DNA of 64,000 bases, from contig JAPDFW010000011.1 in NCBI GenBank assembly GCA_028826165.1, positions 189,001 to 253,000 on the forward strand, written 5' to 3'. This document shows, piece after piece, positions 1-13,600 of this stretch (the stretch's first letter is position 1; each line of letters starts with the position of its first letter). The notes below the pieces were generated by a model. That model searched no databases, was not told the origin of the DNA, and saw only the letters and a list, made by a program, of their open reading frames with translations. This DNA comes from Anaeramoeba ignava. Lineage: Eukaryota; Metamonada; Anaeramoebidae. The position numbers were made by a program, and so were the translations under genes.

Positions 1-2885
1 GTCAAATTTCACCCTCTCAGAAAAGTCCACAATTTGCAGTTTTAGAAGAAGCAAAAAACAAAGAGAAAACAAATAAAAACAAAAACAAAAACAAAAACAA
101 AAACAAAAACAAAAACAAAAACGAAAAGGAAAAAAATAAAACGGAAAATGATCAAAAAGAAATACCAGTTCTACTGAAGGATCTTGAAGTGATAAGACAA
201 CTTGGAAGTGGAGCAGGAGGTCAGGTTGAAGAAGTATTACATGTTCCAACTCAAACAACTTTTGCATTAAAAACAATCAAATTTGATACATCGGATTTAA
301 TGAGCAAGCAAATTCTCAATGAAATTCGAACCTGTTTCTCGGCAAAATCACCTTATATTGTTGGTTCCTATTCCGCTTTCTTTGTCGAGGGACATATTCA
401 TATTGTTCTTGAATATATGGATGCAACACTTGCTGATGCAATTAAAAAATTAGGAAAAATTCCTGAAAAAATAATTGGAAAAATTGCTTTTCAAGTTCTT
501 AAAGGATTGAATTATCTTCATAAACAACATCATCTAATTCACAGGGATATCAAGCCTTCCAATTTACTTCTCAGTCGGAAGGGCATCTGTAAGATATCTG
601 ACTTTGGTGTCAGTAGTCAACAACTTGATAATTCACTTTATCAAGCAAAAACTTGGGTTGGAACTGTTACTTATATGTCTCCAGAGAGAATTCAAGGTTT
701 TCCTTACTCTTTTAATAGTGATATTTATTCTTTAGGTCTTACTTTGTTTGAATGTTGCACTGGAAAATATCCTTATTCTATTGATTCAAAAGATTCACCT
801 AAATTTCAAAAAAATCAAATTAGTGAAATGGGTGATTAATAATTAAATCAAATTAAATTAAATCAAATCAAATTAAATTAAATCAAATCAAATTAAATCA
901 AATCAAAATTAAATCAAATTCAAATTAAATTAAATTAAATTCAAATTAAATTAAATCTAAATCAAATCAAATCAAATTTAATTAAATTAAATCAAATCAA
1001 ATTTAAATTAAATTAAATTAAATTAAATCAAATCTAAATTAAATTAAATTAAATTAAATTAAATTTAAATTAAATATTCAAATTAAATTAAATTAAATTA
1101 AATTAAATTAAATTAAATTAAATTAAATTAAATCAAATTTAAATTAAATTCAAATCAAATTTAAATTAAATTAAATTTAAATCAAATCAAATCAAATATT
1201 TAAATTAAATCAAATTTTAAATTAAATTAAATTAAATCAAATCAAATTTAAATCTAAATTTAAATTAAATCAAATCAAATCAAATCAAATTAAATCAAAT
1301 CAAATTAAATCAAATCCAAATCAAATCAAATCAAAATTAAATTAAATTAAATCAAATTAAATTAAATTAAATCAAATCAAAATTAAATTAAATCAAATCA
1401 AAATTAAATTAAATTAAATTAAATTTAAATCTAAATTAAATTAAATTAAATTAAATTAAATTAAATTAAATTCCAAATTAAATTAAATTAAAAAATTAAA
1501 TTAAATTAAATTAAATTAAATCAAATCAAAATTAAATCAAAATTAAATTAAATTTAAATTAAATTAAATCAAATTAAATTAAATTAAATCAAATATTCAA
1601 ATTAAATCCAAATTAAATTTAAATTAAATTAAATTAAATTTAAATCAAAATTAAATCAAAATTAAATCAAATCAAAATTCAAATCAAAATTAAATCAAAT
1701 TAAATCAAATTAAATTAAATTAAATTTAAATCAAATTAAATTAAATTAAATTAAATTAAATCAAATTAAATTAAATTCAAATCAAATTAAATTAAATTAA
1801 ATTAAATTAAATTAAATCAAATTAAATTAAATTAAATTCAAATTAAATTAAATTAAATTAAATTAAATTAAATCTAAATCAAATTAAATTAAATTAAATT
1901 AAATTAAATCAAATTAAATTAAATTAAATTCAAATTAAATTAAATTAAATTAAATTAAATTAAATCAAATTAAATCAAATTAAATTAAATTAAATTAAAT
2001 TAAATTAAATTAAATTAAATTAAATTAAATTAAATTAAATTAAATCAAATCAAATCAAATCAAATCAAATCAAATTAAATTAAATTAAATTAAATCAAAT
2101 TAAATTAAATTAAATTAAATCTAAATTCAAATTAAATCCAAATTAAATTAAAATTAAATTAAATCAAATCAAAATCAAATCAAATTAAATTAAATTTAAA
2201 TCAAATCAAATTAAATAAAATCAAATCAAATTAAATCAAATTAAATTAAATTAAATATTCAAATTAAATTAAATTAAATTAAATTAAAACTAAATTAAAT
2301 TTAAATTAAATTAAAACTAAATCAAATTCAAATTCAAATTAAATTAAATCTAAATCAAATCAAATCAAATCAAATTAAATTAAATTCAATCAAATTAAAT
2401 TAAATTAAATATTCAAATTAAATCCAAATTAAATTAAATTAAATCCAAATTAAATCTAAATCAAATATTTAAATTAAATCAAATTAAATCAATTTAAATT
2501 AAATTAAATTAAAATTAAATCAAATTAAATTCAAATCAAATTAAATTAAATTAAATTAAATTAAATTAAATTAAATTCAAATCAAATTAAATTAAATTAA
2601 ATTAAATTAAATTTAAATATTTAAATTTAAATCGTTTTATTAGATAAACCAAAACAAACAAATACTTTCTGGGATTTAATGAATAATATCGTTGAAAAAC
2701 CTTCTCCAAAATTAGATCCAAAAAAATTTTCAAAAGAATTTTGTGATTTTATTGATGAATGTCTTCAAAAAGATCCAAATTCTAGACCAACTTCTTCAGA
2801 TCTTTTATTACATCCTTTTGTAAAAAAGCATGAATCCCTTGAAAAAGATACAACATTAAGAAATTGGATCAAAAAACTTAAATGA
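1..2885 (+). CDS. MAP kinase kinase (MAP2K/STE7-like) protein kinase, 5' partial
   Basis: Dual-specificity kinase expected to act in the middle tier of a MAPK cascade in the cytoplasm. The frame is open to the left window edge, so the true start lies outside. Exon 1 runs to 831, intron 832-2643 (GTGATT...TTTATTAG), exon 2 is 2644-2885; the join is phase 1 and gives an unbroken kinase fold. Seen: an N-terminal Asn-Lys repeat linker, glycine loop LGSGAGGQV, catalytic lysine in FALKTI, HRDIKPSN, SDFGVS, and the MAP2K hallmark VGTVTYMSPERI; exon 2 supplies the C-lobe with the SRPT motif. Oddity: the activation loop reads LYQAKTWVGT, so the first of the two phospho-acceptors of the usual SxAxS/T is a tyrosine while the second (T) is kept. 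Family assignment is firm; which cascade it serves is unknown. Confidence 0.9.
840..2632 (+). repeat. AAATT/AAATC pentanucleotide array filling the MAP2K intron
   Basis: About 1.8 kb of imperfect five-base units (AAATT, AAATC, occasional AAATTC or AAATATTC). By eye I find no G on the sense strand between the donor region and about 2634, so no AG occurs until the true acceptor TTTATTAG at 2643. Confidence 0.93.
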
Positions 2886-3095
2886 AAAATTTATTTTTCT
2901 TTTTTAGAATAATAATGATTACTTAATTCAAAAACAAAAAATTATCAAATTTTTTTTTATTAAAATTTCAGTTAATAAAATGAAAGGGTTTAATAATAAA
3001 AATAATTATAAAATTTTATATTGAATTTATATTGAATTTAAACATTTATTATTTTTTATTAAAAAAAAAGAGAAAAAACTTCTTTTCTTCTTTCA

Positions 3096-6000
3096 TTAAT
3101 TCTTCTTGAAATTTTCTTGTAAATTTAAAACAGCTTTAAAATCAATCTTGATTCCACATTTTTCTTGTAAACTATTTAACAAATTTATTGTTGAAACCAT
3201 TTCTTGATTAATTTTATCTCTTTTACTTTTTGGAAAAACTGAAATATCAATTTTAGAAAAACATTTAGTAAATTCTTGAACAAAAAAAGCTTGAATTTGC
3301 TTGAAAACCTCTTTCAATTCATGTTCGAAAATAATCTTATTCAAACTGTTATATAACTTGAGAGTATCTTGAGAAAGTGAATCAAAAAAAACTTGTTGAG
3401 TTTCTACTACTAAAGGTTTCTTTTTTGGTGATTTATCTTTTTTGGATGGATTTGAAACAGGGAAAAAATAATCATTAAAAATATCAATTTGTCTTTGTAG
3501 TTTTTTTGTGATCATTGATTTGAGTTTCTCAAAAATTTCGTGCTTGTGATTCTGCACATCTTCAAATACTTTATCAAATCCTGATACTAAATTTTGATCA
3601 TTTTTTGAGAAAATATGAACAAATATACTCTTCAATTTTGTGCTCAATTCCATTATTAAATTCAATGATTGTGAAGCAAGTGCTAAATTTCTTGTTGTGA
3701 TTCTCTTCAATCCTGCAACATGAATTGCTCCTGCTCCAAGCACTAATTGGCATATTTTTGAATTGAAAAGATTCAAAATGGAAATGATTTGATGCATGAT
3801 TTCTTGTCGTGCAAATTTTGGGAATATTCTTGCAAAATCGATATAATCTTCTATCACTTTCAAAAGCATCAATAAACTCCCAACAACATAAATTCTTTTT
3901 TCTTTTGATTCGTCTACAATTAAATAATTTACTGTTCGTATTTTCTTTTCTTGATCCTGTTCATCATTATTATTATTATTTTCATTATTTTCATTGTTTT
4001 CATTATTATTTCCATTTTTCCAATATTCATGACTTTTCTCCGAAGAAATGGAAATTTTATCAAATATTTCTTGAAATTCAAATGAAACTCGTTGCTTTTT
4101 CCAACTTTCATTATTCAATATTTCTTCCAAATGCGCTGATTTGTTTTGATGTAACGATCCTAAAAAATCCTTCATCAAATCAACAAACTCTAGTTTTAAT
4201 TGAGTAAATTTAGATTTGGCAAGTTCCTGAATAATTTTCACAAAGTTTTTCGTTTCTTTATAAATTTGTATAATCTCTTTTGATGTTTGGCTAAGAAGCG
4301 CAGAGTTGTATTTTTGTGTGATGTTTTCTTTCCAAATATGAATGATTTTTTTCATCTTATTTTGTGCAATTTCACAAGCTCTTTTGATCGTATTCTTTGA
4401 ATCCTTTTTTGTTTGCTCAATCAAATGCTGTGGAATGGATTGCACATTCGCAATATTTTTTTGCTTTTCTTGATCCAAATATTCTTCCCAAATTTCTTTT
4501 GCTTTCATGATTTTTTTTTCTTTAATTTGAGCTTTCTCTTGTTTTTCTTCCAAAGATTGCGGTATTTTCTGCAAAATTATCTCCAAATCTTTATCAATTT
4601 CGACGGAGTTTTGAATAACTTTAATAATTTCATAATAAATTTTCTTTAAAGCAACACGGAATTCTTTTGGATGAATTTTGCTGATTTTTTCTTTTCTTTC
4701 ATCATTAATTATATATGAATTGTCAGTCAACAAGGATTGCTTATCGCTAAACAATCTTTCTGGATGACTAATTAACTTTCCAAACTCCATTTTGATTGAT
4801 TTTTCTGGGAATAGCAAATGTTCCAACTCAAAATTAATTGTGACTTCAATTTTTTTGCCAAGTAATTGGCTATAATTAAAAAAAGAATCCTCAACACATT
4901 CCATTATAATCATGCTTTGAATGATTTTTTCTAGACGATCATCAGGATTTTTTTCATTAGTTTGATTTTGATAATTTTCATCTTCCAGACTTTCATTAAA
5001 ACAAATTTCAGAAAATCGAATTATTAGCAAATCTTTCATTTTGGTTTTTTCTTCTTCAATTTTCTTCTTCATTGTTTTTACACAATCCAATCCCTTCAAT
5101 TCTCTATTAAAAAGAGCATTTGAAGCTGCTATTTGAGCAAGAGCATTGATAAAATCTTTTTTGAGTATAAATTGGTTGATCATAATAATTGATTCCTGAG
5201 CACATTTTAAAAGCTCAGAAATTTTCAATAATTTTAATATATTTGATTGTTGCGTCTTGTATTTAATCACAGTTAATGGGTCTTCAACTGATTTTTCATC
5301 AAGTTTATGTAGATTGATTCTTGTTGAACTGATTTGATTTAGTGATATTCCCACTGTTTGTTTTAAATTTGATAAATCAACCATTGATGTGAATATTGAG
5401 TTTGTTTTACTGGAAACTTCATATAAAAGTTTTTTTTCAACAAGACTAAGAAATCCATCCTAAATTTATATTTATATATAAAATAATAATAATAATTTCA
5501 AGAAAAATGGAAATTTGAATGAAAATTATTGAGTTGAAAAAAATTCTTTTCTTTTTTATACTTGTTTTTCAAGAACTTTTTGTAAATTTTCGGATTGAGG
5601 ATAAATAGTTTCAAATAAATCATTGTTTGAAAGGTCGAATTTGTCAGAAAAATAAATTTGAGGAACAATTTGATGAATATATTCAATTGTAATTGAAGAA
5701 GGATCATCCAAATTTATATTATTGTTATTATTATTATTATTATTTTCATTATTTTGAATATTTTTTGGAATTTCATTTCTTTCTTTTCGTTTTTCTTCTG
5801 ATAATTTTTTCCTTTTTTGATTTTGTTGAAATATTCGGTCTAATTGTTTCATTTCTTGGAAATGAGTTTTCAATCTTAAATTTAAAGATTTTTCATATTT
5901 TTCTGATATTTTAGGGAAAATTGTCATATAATTTGGTGCTTCAATTACTTTTCCTAACATCCAATGATTTAAATTTGACTAAAAACATTTTACATATTAA

Positions 6001-6251
6001 TATTTATTTAAATATTTATATTTATATTATTTATTATTATTTATATTTATTATTATTTATCAAACCTGTTTTGGATCATTTAAAATTGAAACAAAATTTT
6101 GTCCTTGATTAAAATCATGAATTTTTTTTGAAACAATTTGATTTAAATTTTCTTCATTTTTTGAATTTTGTTTTTTTTTTTGTTTTTGTTTCTTTTGTTG
6201 TTTCTTTTGTTGTTTTGAATTTGTTTTTTGATTAACACTCATTTTAATCAA
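3096..6251 (-). CDS. VPS54: VPS54, GARP tethering complex subunit
   Basis: Subunit of the Golgi-associated retrograde protein complex, which tethers endosome-derived vesicles at the trans-Golgi. Three exons: 6251-6066, 5978-5562 and 5459-3096, both introns phase 0 with GT-AG ends; total 988 aa, close to the about 977 aa of animal VPS54. Exon 1 contains a NFVSILNDP motif like the VPS54 N-terminal 'LNDP' segment. Around residues 306-340 is the N-domain helix block (ALAQIAASNALFNRELKGL). Around residue 772 is the highly conserved C-terminal signature SKICQLVLGAGAIHVAGLK followed by ITTRNLALASQ. Low-complexity Asn/Glu runs interrupt exons 2 and 3. A second in-frame Met at 6242 could be the start. 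The gene is tail-to-tail with the MAP2K gene (about 210 bp between stops). Confidence 0.93.
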
Positions 6252-6332
6252 TTAAAGAAAAAGAAAAAGAAAAAGAAAAAAAATGAATTTTTTCAAGTTA
6301 AATGAAAAAAAATTTTTTTTATTGTATTTTAT

Positions 6333-9300
6333 TCATTTTTTTCTTTTTGTTTTATTTTTTGATTTATGTTTTTTTGGATTTTTTCTTGATTTTTTCTTTT
6401 CTTTTTTAGATTTAGATTTAGATTTAGATTTAGATTTTGATTTTGATTCATTTTTTGATTTTGATTCATTTTTTGATTTTGATTTTCTTTTTTTCTTTCT
6501 TTTTTGAGATTTTGATTCACTTTCACTTTGATATTCACTTTCATATTCACTTTGATTTTGAATTTTATTTTGAATTTTATTTTGATTTATTTTTTCATTT
6601 TCACTTTGATATTCGCTTTGATATTCGCTTTGATATTCATTTTGATATTCACTTTGATATTCACTTTGATATTCACTTTGATATTCACTTTGATATTCAC
6701 TTTGATTTTGATTTTGATTTTGATTTTCAATTTCATTTTCATTTTCATTTTCAATTTCATCTGATTTTTTTAAATTTTTATTAGAAAACCAAATATGTTC
6801 AAGAGCTTTTTCTGGTGTTATTCGAGAATTTGGATCAACAACTAAAAATCTTTTAATTAAATCAATTCCTAAACAAAACAAATTTAAAATTTTTTAATTT
6901 GAATTTGAAAAACCAAATGATTTTTTTTGATTTTGAATTTGATTTTGATTTTGATTTTGGATTTTAATTTTAAAAAATTTTTAATTTTAAATTCAATTTT
7001 GAATTTGAATTTGAAAACAATTTTAAAATTTGATTTATTTTGATTTTGATTTTGAATTTGAATTTGAATTTGAATTTTGAATTTGAATTTGAATTTGATT
7101 TTGATTTTGATTTTGATTTTGATTTTGATTTTGATTTTGAATTTGATTTTGATTTTGAATTTGATTTTGATTTTGATTTTGATTTTGATTTTGATTTTGA
7201 TTTTGAATTTGAATTTGAATTTGATTTTGAATTTGATTTTGATTTTGATTTTGAATTTGATTTTGATTTTGATTTTGATTTTGATTTTGATTTAAATTCT
7301 TGTACCTTGTTGTGAAACATCTTTAAAATAATCAAAAGGAAAATTATAATCACCTTCAATAATTTGTTGATGTAAAGCTTTTTCTTCTCTTGTTTCAGTA
7401 AAAGGAATAATTCCGGATAATCTTTAAGAATTTAAGAAAATAAAAGAATAAATTTCTTAATTTAAAATAAAAGAATATAATTCATTTGAATAAATTTACA
7501 AAAAATATAATATAACACCACAAGACCATAAATCACATTCTTTTCCATAACCTCCAGAAACTTCATTTAGTAAAACTTCAGGTGCTAAAAATGCTCTTGT
7601 TCCTGCAATTGTTGATAATTCTCCACTTTCTGGTAATACTCTTGCAACTCCAAAATCTGTTACTTTAATTAAAGTTGTTGAATCTTTTGAAGCAAGTAAA
7701 ATATTTTCAGGCTTTTTTTTTGATTTGAAATTGAAATTAAAATTAAAATTAAAATTAAAATTGAATTTAAAATTAAAATTAAATTAAAATTGAATTTCTA
7801 AATCTACTTTTAAATCTCGATGAACTATTCCTTTTTCATGTAAATATTTTATAACTGATAAAAGTTGTTTAAGAATTTTTTTGGCATCTTCTTCAGAATA
7901 CTTTCCATTATGAGTTACTTGAGTATGTAAATCACCACCTCTTGCACTAATAATAACAACAATAATAAAAATAATACCAACAATAATAATAAAAATAAAA
8001 ATTTGTTTATCAGAAAACAAATCTAATTTATTTTTAAATATATATTTTTTACAGTTCTAAAACAATATATATATGAGTTTCTGTTTGAAAAAGATCTTTG
8101 AATGAAATAATATTTTCATGTTGAATTTTCTTTAGAACATCAACTTCAGTCATTAATTTTTCTTCATTATTTGATTGTCCCTTTTGAATTTAAATATTTA
8201 TTTTTGATTTGAAATATTTATTTAATTGGAATATTTATTTTTGATTTGGAATATTTATTTTTGAATTTGAATATTTATTATTGATTTGAAATATTTATTA
8301 TTTGATTTTAAATATTTATTTTTGGTTTTAAATATTTATTTTTGATTTTGAAATATTTATTTTTGATTTGGAATATTGATTTTTGATTTGAATATTTATT
8401 TTTGATTTTGAATATTTATTATTGATTTTAAATATTTATTTTTGATTTGAATATTGATTTTTGATTTTGAATATTTATTATTGATTTTAAATATTTATTT
8501 TTGATTTTAAATATTTAATTTTGATTTTAAATATTTAATTTTGATTTTAAATATTTAATTTTGATTTTAAATATTTAATTTTGATTTGGAATATTTATTT
8601 TTGATTTGGAATATTTATTTTTGATTTGGTTTAAATATTTATTATTGGATTAGAATATTTATTATTGATTTGGAATATTTATTATTGATTTTAAATATTT
8701 ATTATTGATTTTGAATATTTATATTTGAATTTTGAATATTGATTTTTGATTTTGAATATTTATATTTGATTTGGAATATTTATATTTGAATTTGAATATT
8801 TATTTTTGATTTGGAATATTGATTTTTGATTTGAAATATTTATTTTTGATTTGGAATATTTATTTTTGATTTTAGAATATTTATTATTGGATTTGGAATA
8901 TTGATTTTTGATTTGGAATATTTATTATTGATTTTAAATATTTATTTTTGAATTTGGAATATTTATTTTTGAATTTGGAATATTTATTATTGATTTGGAA
9001 TATTTATTTTTGATTTTAAATATTTATTTTTGATTTTAAATATTTATTATTGAATTTAAATATTTATTATTGATTTGGAATATTTATTATTGATTTTAAA
9101 TATTTATTTTTGATTTTGAATATTTATTTTTGAATTTTGAATATTTATTTTTGATTTGGAATATTTATTTTTAAATTTGGAATATTTATTTTTGATTTGG
9201 AATATTTATTTTTGAATATGTGTTGAATTTTTCAGTTTTAATACAGTTAATATAAATTTATTTTTATCAATAATTTTAATTGCATATTGTTTTCCTGTTG

Positions 9301-10352
9301 ATTTTTCTGTTCCTTCTTTTACTGTTGCAAATTGTCCACTGATATTTAGAGAATTATTAATTTAAAAAACAAAATTTATTATTCCAAAAAAAAAAGTGGA
9401 ATAAAAAATAATATTTTTTTTATTACATTCCAAGAATTTTATCTCTAATATCATAAAATTGATGAATTCCACTCTAAAATAAAATAAAATAATATAATAT
9501 AAAATAAAATAAAATAATATAATATAAAATAAAATAATATAATATAATATAAAGTTATTTCGAAAAAAATTTTTTAATTCAAATTTTTTAATTTACTTGT
9601 TCGATTGGTTTTTTTTTTTCAAGAAAATTACGAAAAGCATAAGTTACAACTAAAACATTATAATTTAAATTATTATTTCCATTTTTATTTTTAGAATATA
9701 AATTGAAATTATTTATTTAATACCTGGTGGAATATGAGAACCTGAAAAAGATCCAAGAGAAATCTGATCTGAATCATATAAAACTGTTTGTTGTCCTTTT
9801 TTTAGTTTCTATTAAAATTCATTTATAAAATTAAAATTAAAATTGAAATTCATTTATAAAATTGAAATTAAAATTCAAATTCATTTATAAAATTAAAATT
9901 AAAATTGAAATTCATTTATGAAATTAAAATTAAAATTGAAATTAAAGCTACATTATTATTAATAAATGTTCCATTTGTTGATGTATCTTTAATATAAATT
10001 AAAATATGATTTGGGTTGTTTGGTTCAGGTTTTTTAAAAATTGAACAATGATTTGTGCTAATTCTTCTATCAGTAAAAACACGAGAACAATTTAAATTTC
10101 TTCCAATAGTAACTTTAAAATAATTTTTATTAATAATATTATTATTAATAATAAGTTTGTTTTTTTTTGTGTTTTTTTGAAGAATTCTTTTAAAGAAAAA
10201 AATTTACTTGGTTCTTCTCCAATTAAATCAATAACTTCAAATGAACGATCATAAGGAATTAATTTCCCCCAAATTCCATTCATTTCATTTTGAGATTGTG
10301 AACTATTTAATCCATTATCATTTTCAATAAGTGTTTCTGCAATATCTGCCAT
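6333..10352 (-). CDS. CHK2: FHA-domain checkpoint kinase, CHK2/RAD53-like, 11 exons
   Basis: Predicted DNA-damage checkpoint Ser/Thr kinase. Exons: 10352-10208, 10112-9952, 9808-9724, 9649-9597, 9473-9427, 9338-9245, 8180-8053, 7946-7808, 7711-7500, 7421-7306, 6868-6333; all GT-AG, phases agree, 571 aa. FHA domain about residues 40-130 with TIGRN, the phosphothreonine-binding STNH and STNGTFINN. Kinase about 157-420: LGIGQFATV, YAIKII, HRDLKPEN (catalytic D282), TDFGVA (DFG 303-305), [12 protein letters not shown], and the CHK2-typical [10 protein letters not shown]. The C-terminus is low complexity: Glu-Asn and Gln-Asn runs, repeated QSEY, then a basic Lys-Ser tail. No SQ/TQ cluster of note precedes the FHA beyond a few residues. 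Unit 1 of a tandem duplication; the second copy has lost the kinase core. Confidence 0.92.
6869..7305 (-). repeat. TTTTGA hexamer array in CHK2 intron 10
   Basis: Intron between exons 10 and 11; plus strand is runs of GATTTT/GAATTT. In the sense direction it reads AAAATC/AAATTC and, apart from a few bases next to the donor, holds no AG before the acceptor TTTGTTTAG. Confidence 0.85.
8181..9244 (-). repeat. About 20-bp minisatellite filling CHK2 intron 6
   Basis: Units of the type TTTGATTTGGAATATTTATT on the plus strand, around 50 copies. The plus strand has no C from about 8190 to 9230, so the sense strand has no G and no AG for over 1 kb; the acceptor TTCAAAAG at 8182/8181 is the first AG. 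Confidence 0.9.
9810..9950 (-). repeat. Four-copy about 31-bp tandem repeat in CHK2 intron 2
   Basis: Units begin TTCATTTATAAAATTAAAAT and continue with alternating AAATT/GAAATT; four imperfect copies. The same repeat stands at 17185-17325 in the duplicated unit. Confidence 0.75.
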
Positions 10353-10654
10353 ATTTAAAAATAAAATATAATAAAGAAAATTAATAAAGAAAATTGGAAG
10401 AAAAAGAAGAAGAAAGAAAAATTGAAAAATGAAAAAATTTTTTTTTTATAATTTTTTATTTTGAAAAAAAGAAAATTTGAAAAGAGAAATTTGAAAAAGA
10501 AAAAAAAAGAAATTTCCAGTAAAAAAAATTTTCAAAAAGAAATTTGAAAAGGAAATTGGTTGTTTCAAAAAAAAAATTTTTGTTCCTCTTTTTGAAAAAA
10601 AAAAAACTGGAATTGTTTTGAAAAGAAAAAAGAAATTTTGAAAAGAAATTTGAA
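10353..10654. other. Spacer: surface-protein 3' flank and CHK2 promoter region
   Basis: No gene seen. The plus strand is A-rich with runs of GAAAAAA and TTTTTTT; read toward the CHK2 gene it is a T-rich leader ending just before the ATG at 10352. A near copy lies at 17725-18012. Confidence 0.6.
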
Positions 10655-13600
10655 TTAGAAAATGATTGAAAAAAGTAAGAAATTAAGAAGTAAAATAGAC
10701 CAAAAAAGATGAGAAGAAGAAGAAATGTAAGGAGTTGGAGAAGGTGTTGGAGTTGGAGTTGGAGTTGGTGTTGGAGTTGGTGTTGGAGTTGGAGTTGGAG
10801 TTGGTGTTGGAGTTGGTGTTGGAGTTGGAGTTGGTGTTGGAGTTGGAGTTGGTGTTGGTGTTGGAGTTGGAGTTGGAGTTGGTGTTGGTGTTGGTGTTGG
10901 TGTTGGTGTTGGTGTTGGTGTTGGTGTTGGTGTTGGTGTTGGTACAACAGTTGTTGGGATTACTAATTGAACTGATGAAAAACCAATTATTGGAAAGAAG
11001 CATTGATCATCAAAATTAATTGTTAATGTTTCATCTTCTGTTATATAATATCCACTTAATGCTGGAATTCTAATCAATACACTTCTTAAATCTTCTGAAA
11101 TGTTTAATGTTGTATTGAAATCTGTTTTAAGTGAAGGTGCAACAATATCAATCCATCCAGTTGATATAGATAAATCAGATGAAAAAGAATCAATAAACAT
11201 GTTTGAAATAGTTTCTTCAAAACTAATTGTTTCATCAAAAACAATATCTCCTTCTGAAAGTGTAAAGTTAATCCAAGCATTTCCTGATCGAATTTTTTCA
11301 TCATTAATATCAGAATAAATTGAAATAGTAGGTTTTATTAAATCAACAAATTTAAAATAAGGATTATCTTGAGATGAAGGAATGATGTTGAAATACAAAA
11401 TATCATCAAAAATAACTCCTCTTGAAGATAATGATTCAGCTGTGATAACCAAATCAGAGTTTTCAGAAGAAGTTGATACCCAATCTGTGTATTCAATAAT
11501 TAAAGAATCATTCAAAGCAAGGAAAACAGTTAAAGTTTCTGTCATATTCTCAATTTTCAAAACCATTCCATTTGATAAAAATGGAGGAGTCATCATAACA
11601 AATCTTTCTGTGTTTAAAAAGGAAGTAAAATACATCCAACCTTTGTATTTAGCAGGGAAAAATTCAGCAACATTAATTTGATAAACAGAATAAGGACGAC
11701 CTGTTGTTCGATAAATTGAAAAGTAAACAGTTGTTTCATATGGAGCTGAGAAGCTCATTGATGTTCCTTCCATATTTCCTGTTTGCATCTGATCATATGA
11801 AGATGGACCTGGATACGAAGTTGATAATGAAGCATAGATAATGTATGTTGCAGTATCTTCAAAATCAGTTGTGTTTTTTTGCAAATTAATCTTCACTTGT
11901 GAATTAACAAAATCATCTCGAGAAACTACTTTGTAATAGAAATATTGAATTTCATTATCATTGTTTGTTTCTCTTTGAATTGTTTCATAAGATGTTATTT
12001 GAGCCCAAGAGTTAAAAGTAGCTGTGAAAGTTCCATCATAAGGTTCTGAGAAATAAATTGCAGCATAAGCATCACCAAAATTAGAGAATGTAATAAAATT
12101 AGAAACATTGAAGGAATAAAGGAAATTTGTTGGAGATGGGAAAATATGACTATCTGTAGAATTAACAATTTTGGAACAAAGATAAACAGAAGCAACAAAA
12201 TTTGCAGGAAGAGTTTGATCAGAAGTAATCTGTAAACCAAGAATATCAGATTCATCAGGAATCATCATTTCAAGAAGAATAAGTGAGTTATTAACTGATG
12301 TTAAAGTTGTTTCTTTTCCAGGAATCAAATTCCAATAAGGTCCTAAAGATAAAGAATATTGAACTGATGTTTGATAAGCAAAAATATCGATTGACATTTG
12401 ATAAGTTCCAGGAATTTGAGTATTCCAAGACCAAATCCAATCACATACTGAAGGAGCATTTGTACAGCTATATCCAGCAATTAGAAGTTCTTCATCTACT
12501 AAACTTGTGATTGAATAAGAAGCCCATTTATTGTTGTTATAATCCCAAACAAAAAGATCAGGATTACCTGTTTTTCCATCTTCCAAAGAATTTGTTGATA
12601 CATAAATAAACATTCCATGAGCATATGCACTTGTTGGATCAACATCAATATCATAAAATTCAACAGCTCCAGCAGTTAATGTTCCTTGTGATTTTCCTTT
12701 AAAATTTGAATATCTCTGTAAATAAACAAGAACAGGAGTTGTGATTCCATTTCCACGTAATCCCCAAATAACTGTTCCATTTGGAGGATTAGGTGTATAG
12801 TAATGAGTATATCCAGTGTTAGAGTAAGATGGAGTATCACAAACTGAAGTAACTGAACTTGTATTTAACCAAAGATAAAAATAGAGAGATGAAGAATATA
12901 TATAATAATTTAGTCTTCTTACTCCTTCTGGGATTTGCATATCAAAGAAATAATACACCGAATCATTAAATTGAATTGATTCAGAAGGTTTTCCAAAAAT
13001 TGTGGATTGAGTTCCTTTAAAAACTCCCATAGTAATATTTGTAGGAGAAGCATCAGGAATATCATAAGTTACATCACATCTTGTTGAATTACAAGTTCCC
13101 AAATTGTAACTAAGAGTTGATCCAATTTGTTCATCTGACCATATAGCTACATCTTTCCAAGCTTGAATTGCAAAATTAGTATCATCATCAAGATTTGAAT
13201 AACAAAATAATTGATCCCAAAATGGATTTGCTCCAGTCAAATGAGTTGTCTCTAAGAGAGCATATCCAGTTCGTTGAAATTTCAAATAATATGTTTCAGA
13301 ACTAGATGGGAAATTTTTTCCTGAAACAAAATGAAGAACTCCATCATAAATGTTAGTACTAACATTTACATAAATTGTTCCAGAACTTGGATTATCATCT
13401 CTTGATAATTGAATAGTTGTATTTGAGCAACCATCAGGAAGACAATCTGAAACATTAAGAGAACCTGATCCAATATAATCATCAATATTTCCAGTATCTT
13501 CATCATAAACATCAAAGGTTATGTTCAATGTAGGATCAAAATTAGTGAATTTCATTGGATAACTATTCCAATTAGGATCTTGACCAGATGCAGAAGGAGA

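Noticed and set aside
3809-4207. Plus-strand frame of 132 codons opposite VPS54
   Set aside because: Antisense shadow of a firmly recognised exon; no family resemblance.
6283-7359. Several overlapping frames of Phe-Asp, Ile-Leu and Ser-Lys alternation
   Set aside because: Shadows of the GATTTT repeats in CHK2 intron 10 and of its low-complexity coding tail.
10456-11019. Gln-His, Asn-Thr, Val-Leu and Trp-Cys rich frames
   Set aside because: Other-frame readings of the hexamer that codes the Pro-Thr stalk; same at 17823-18419.
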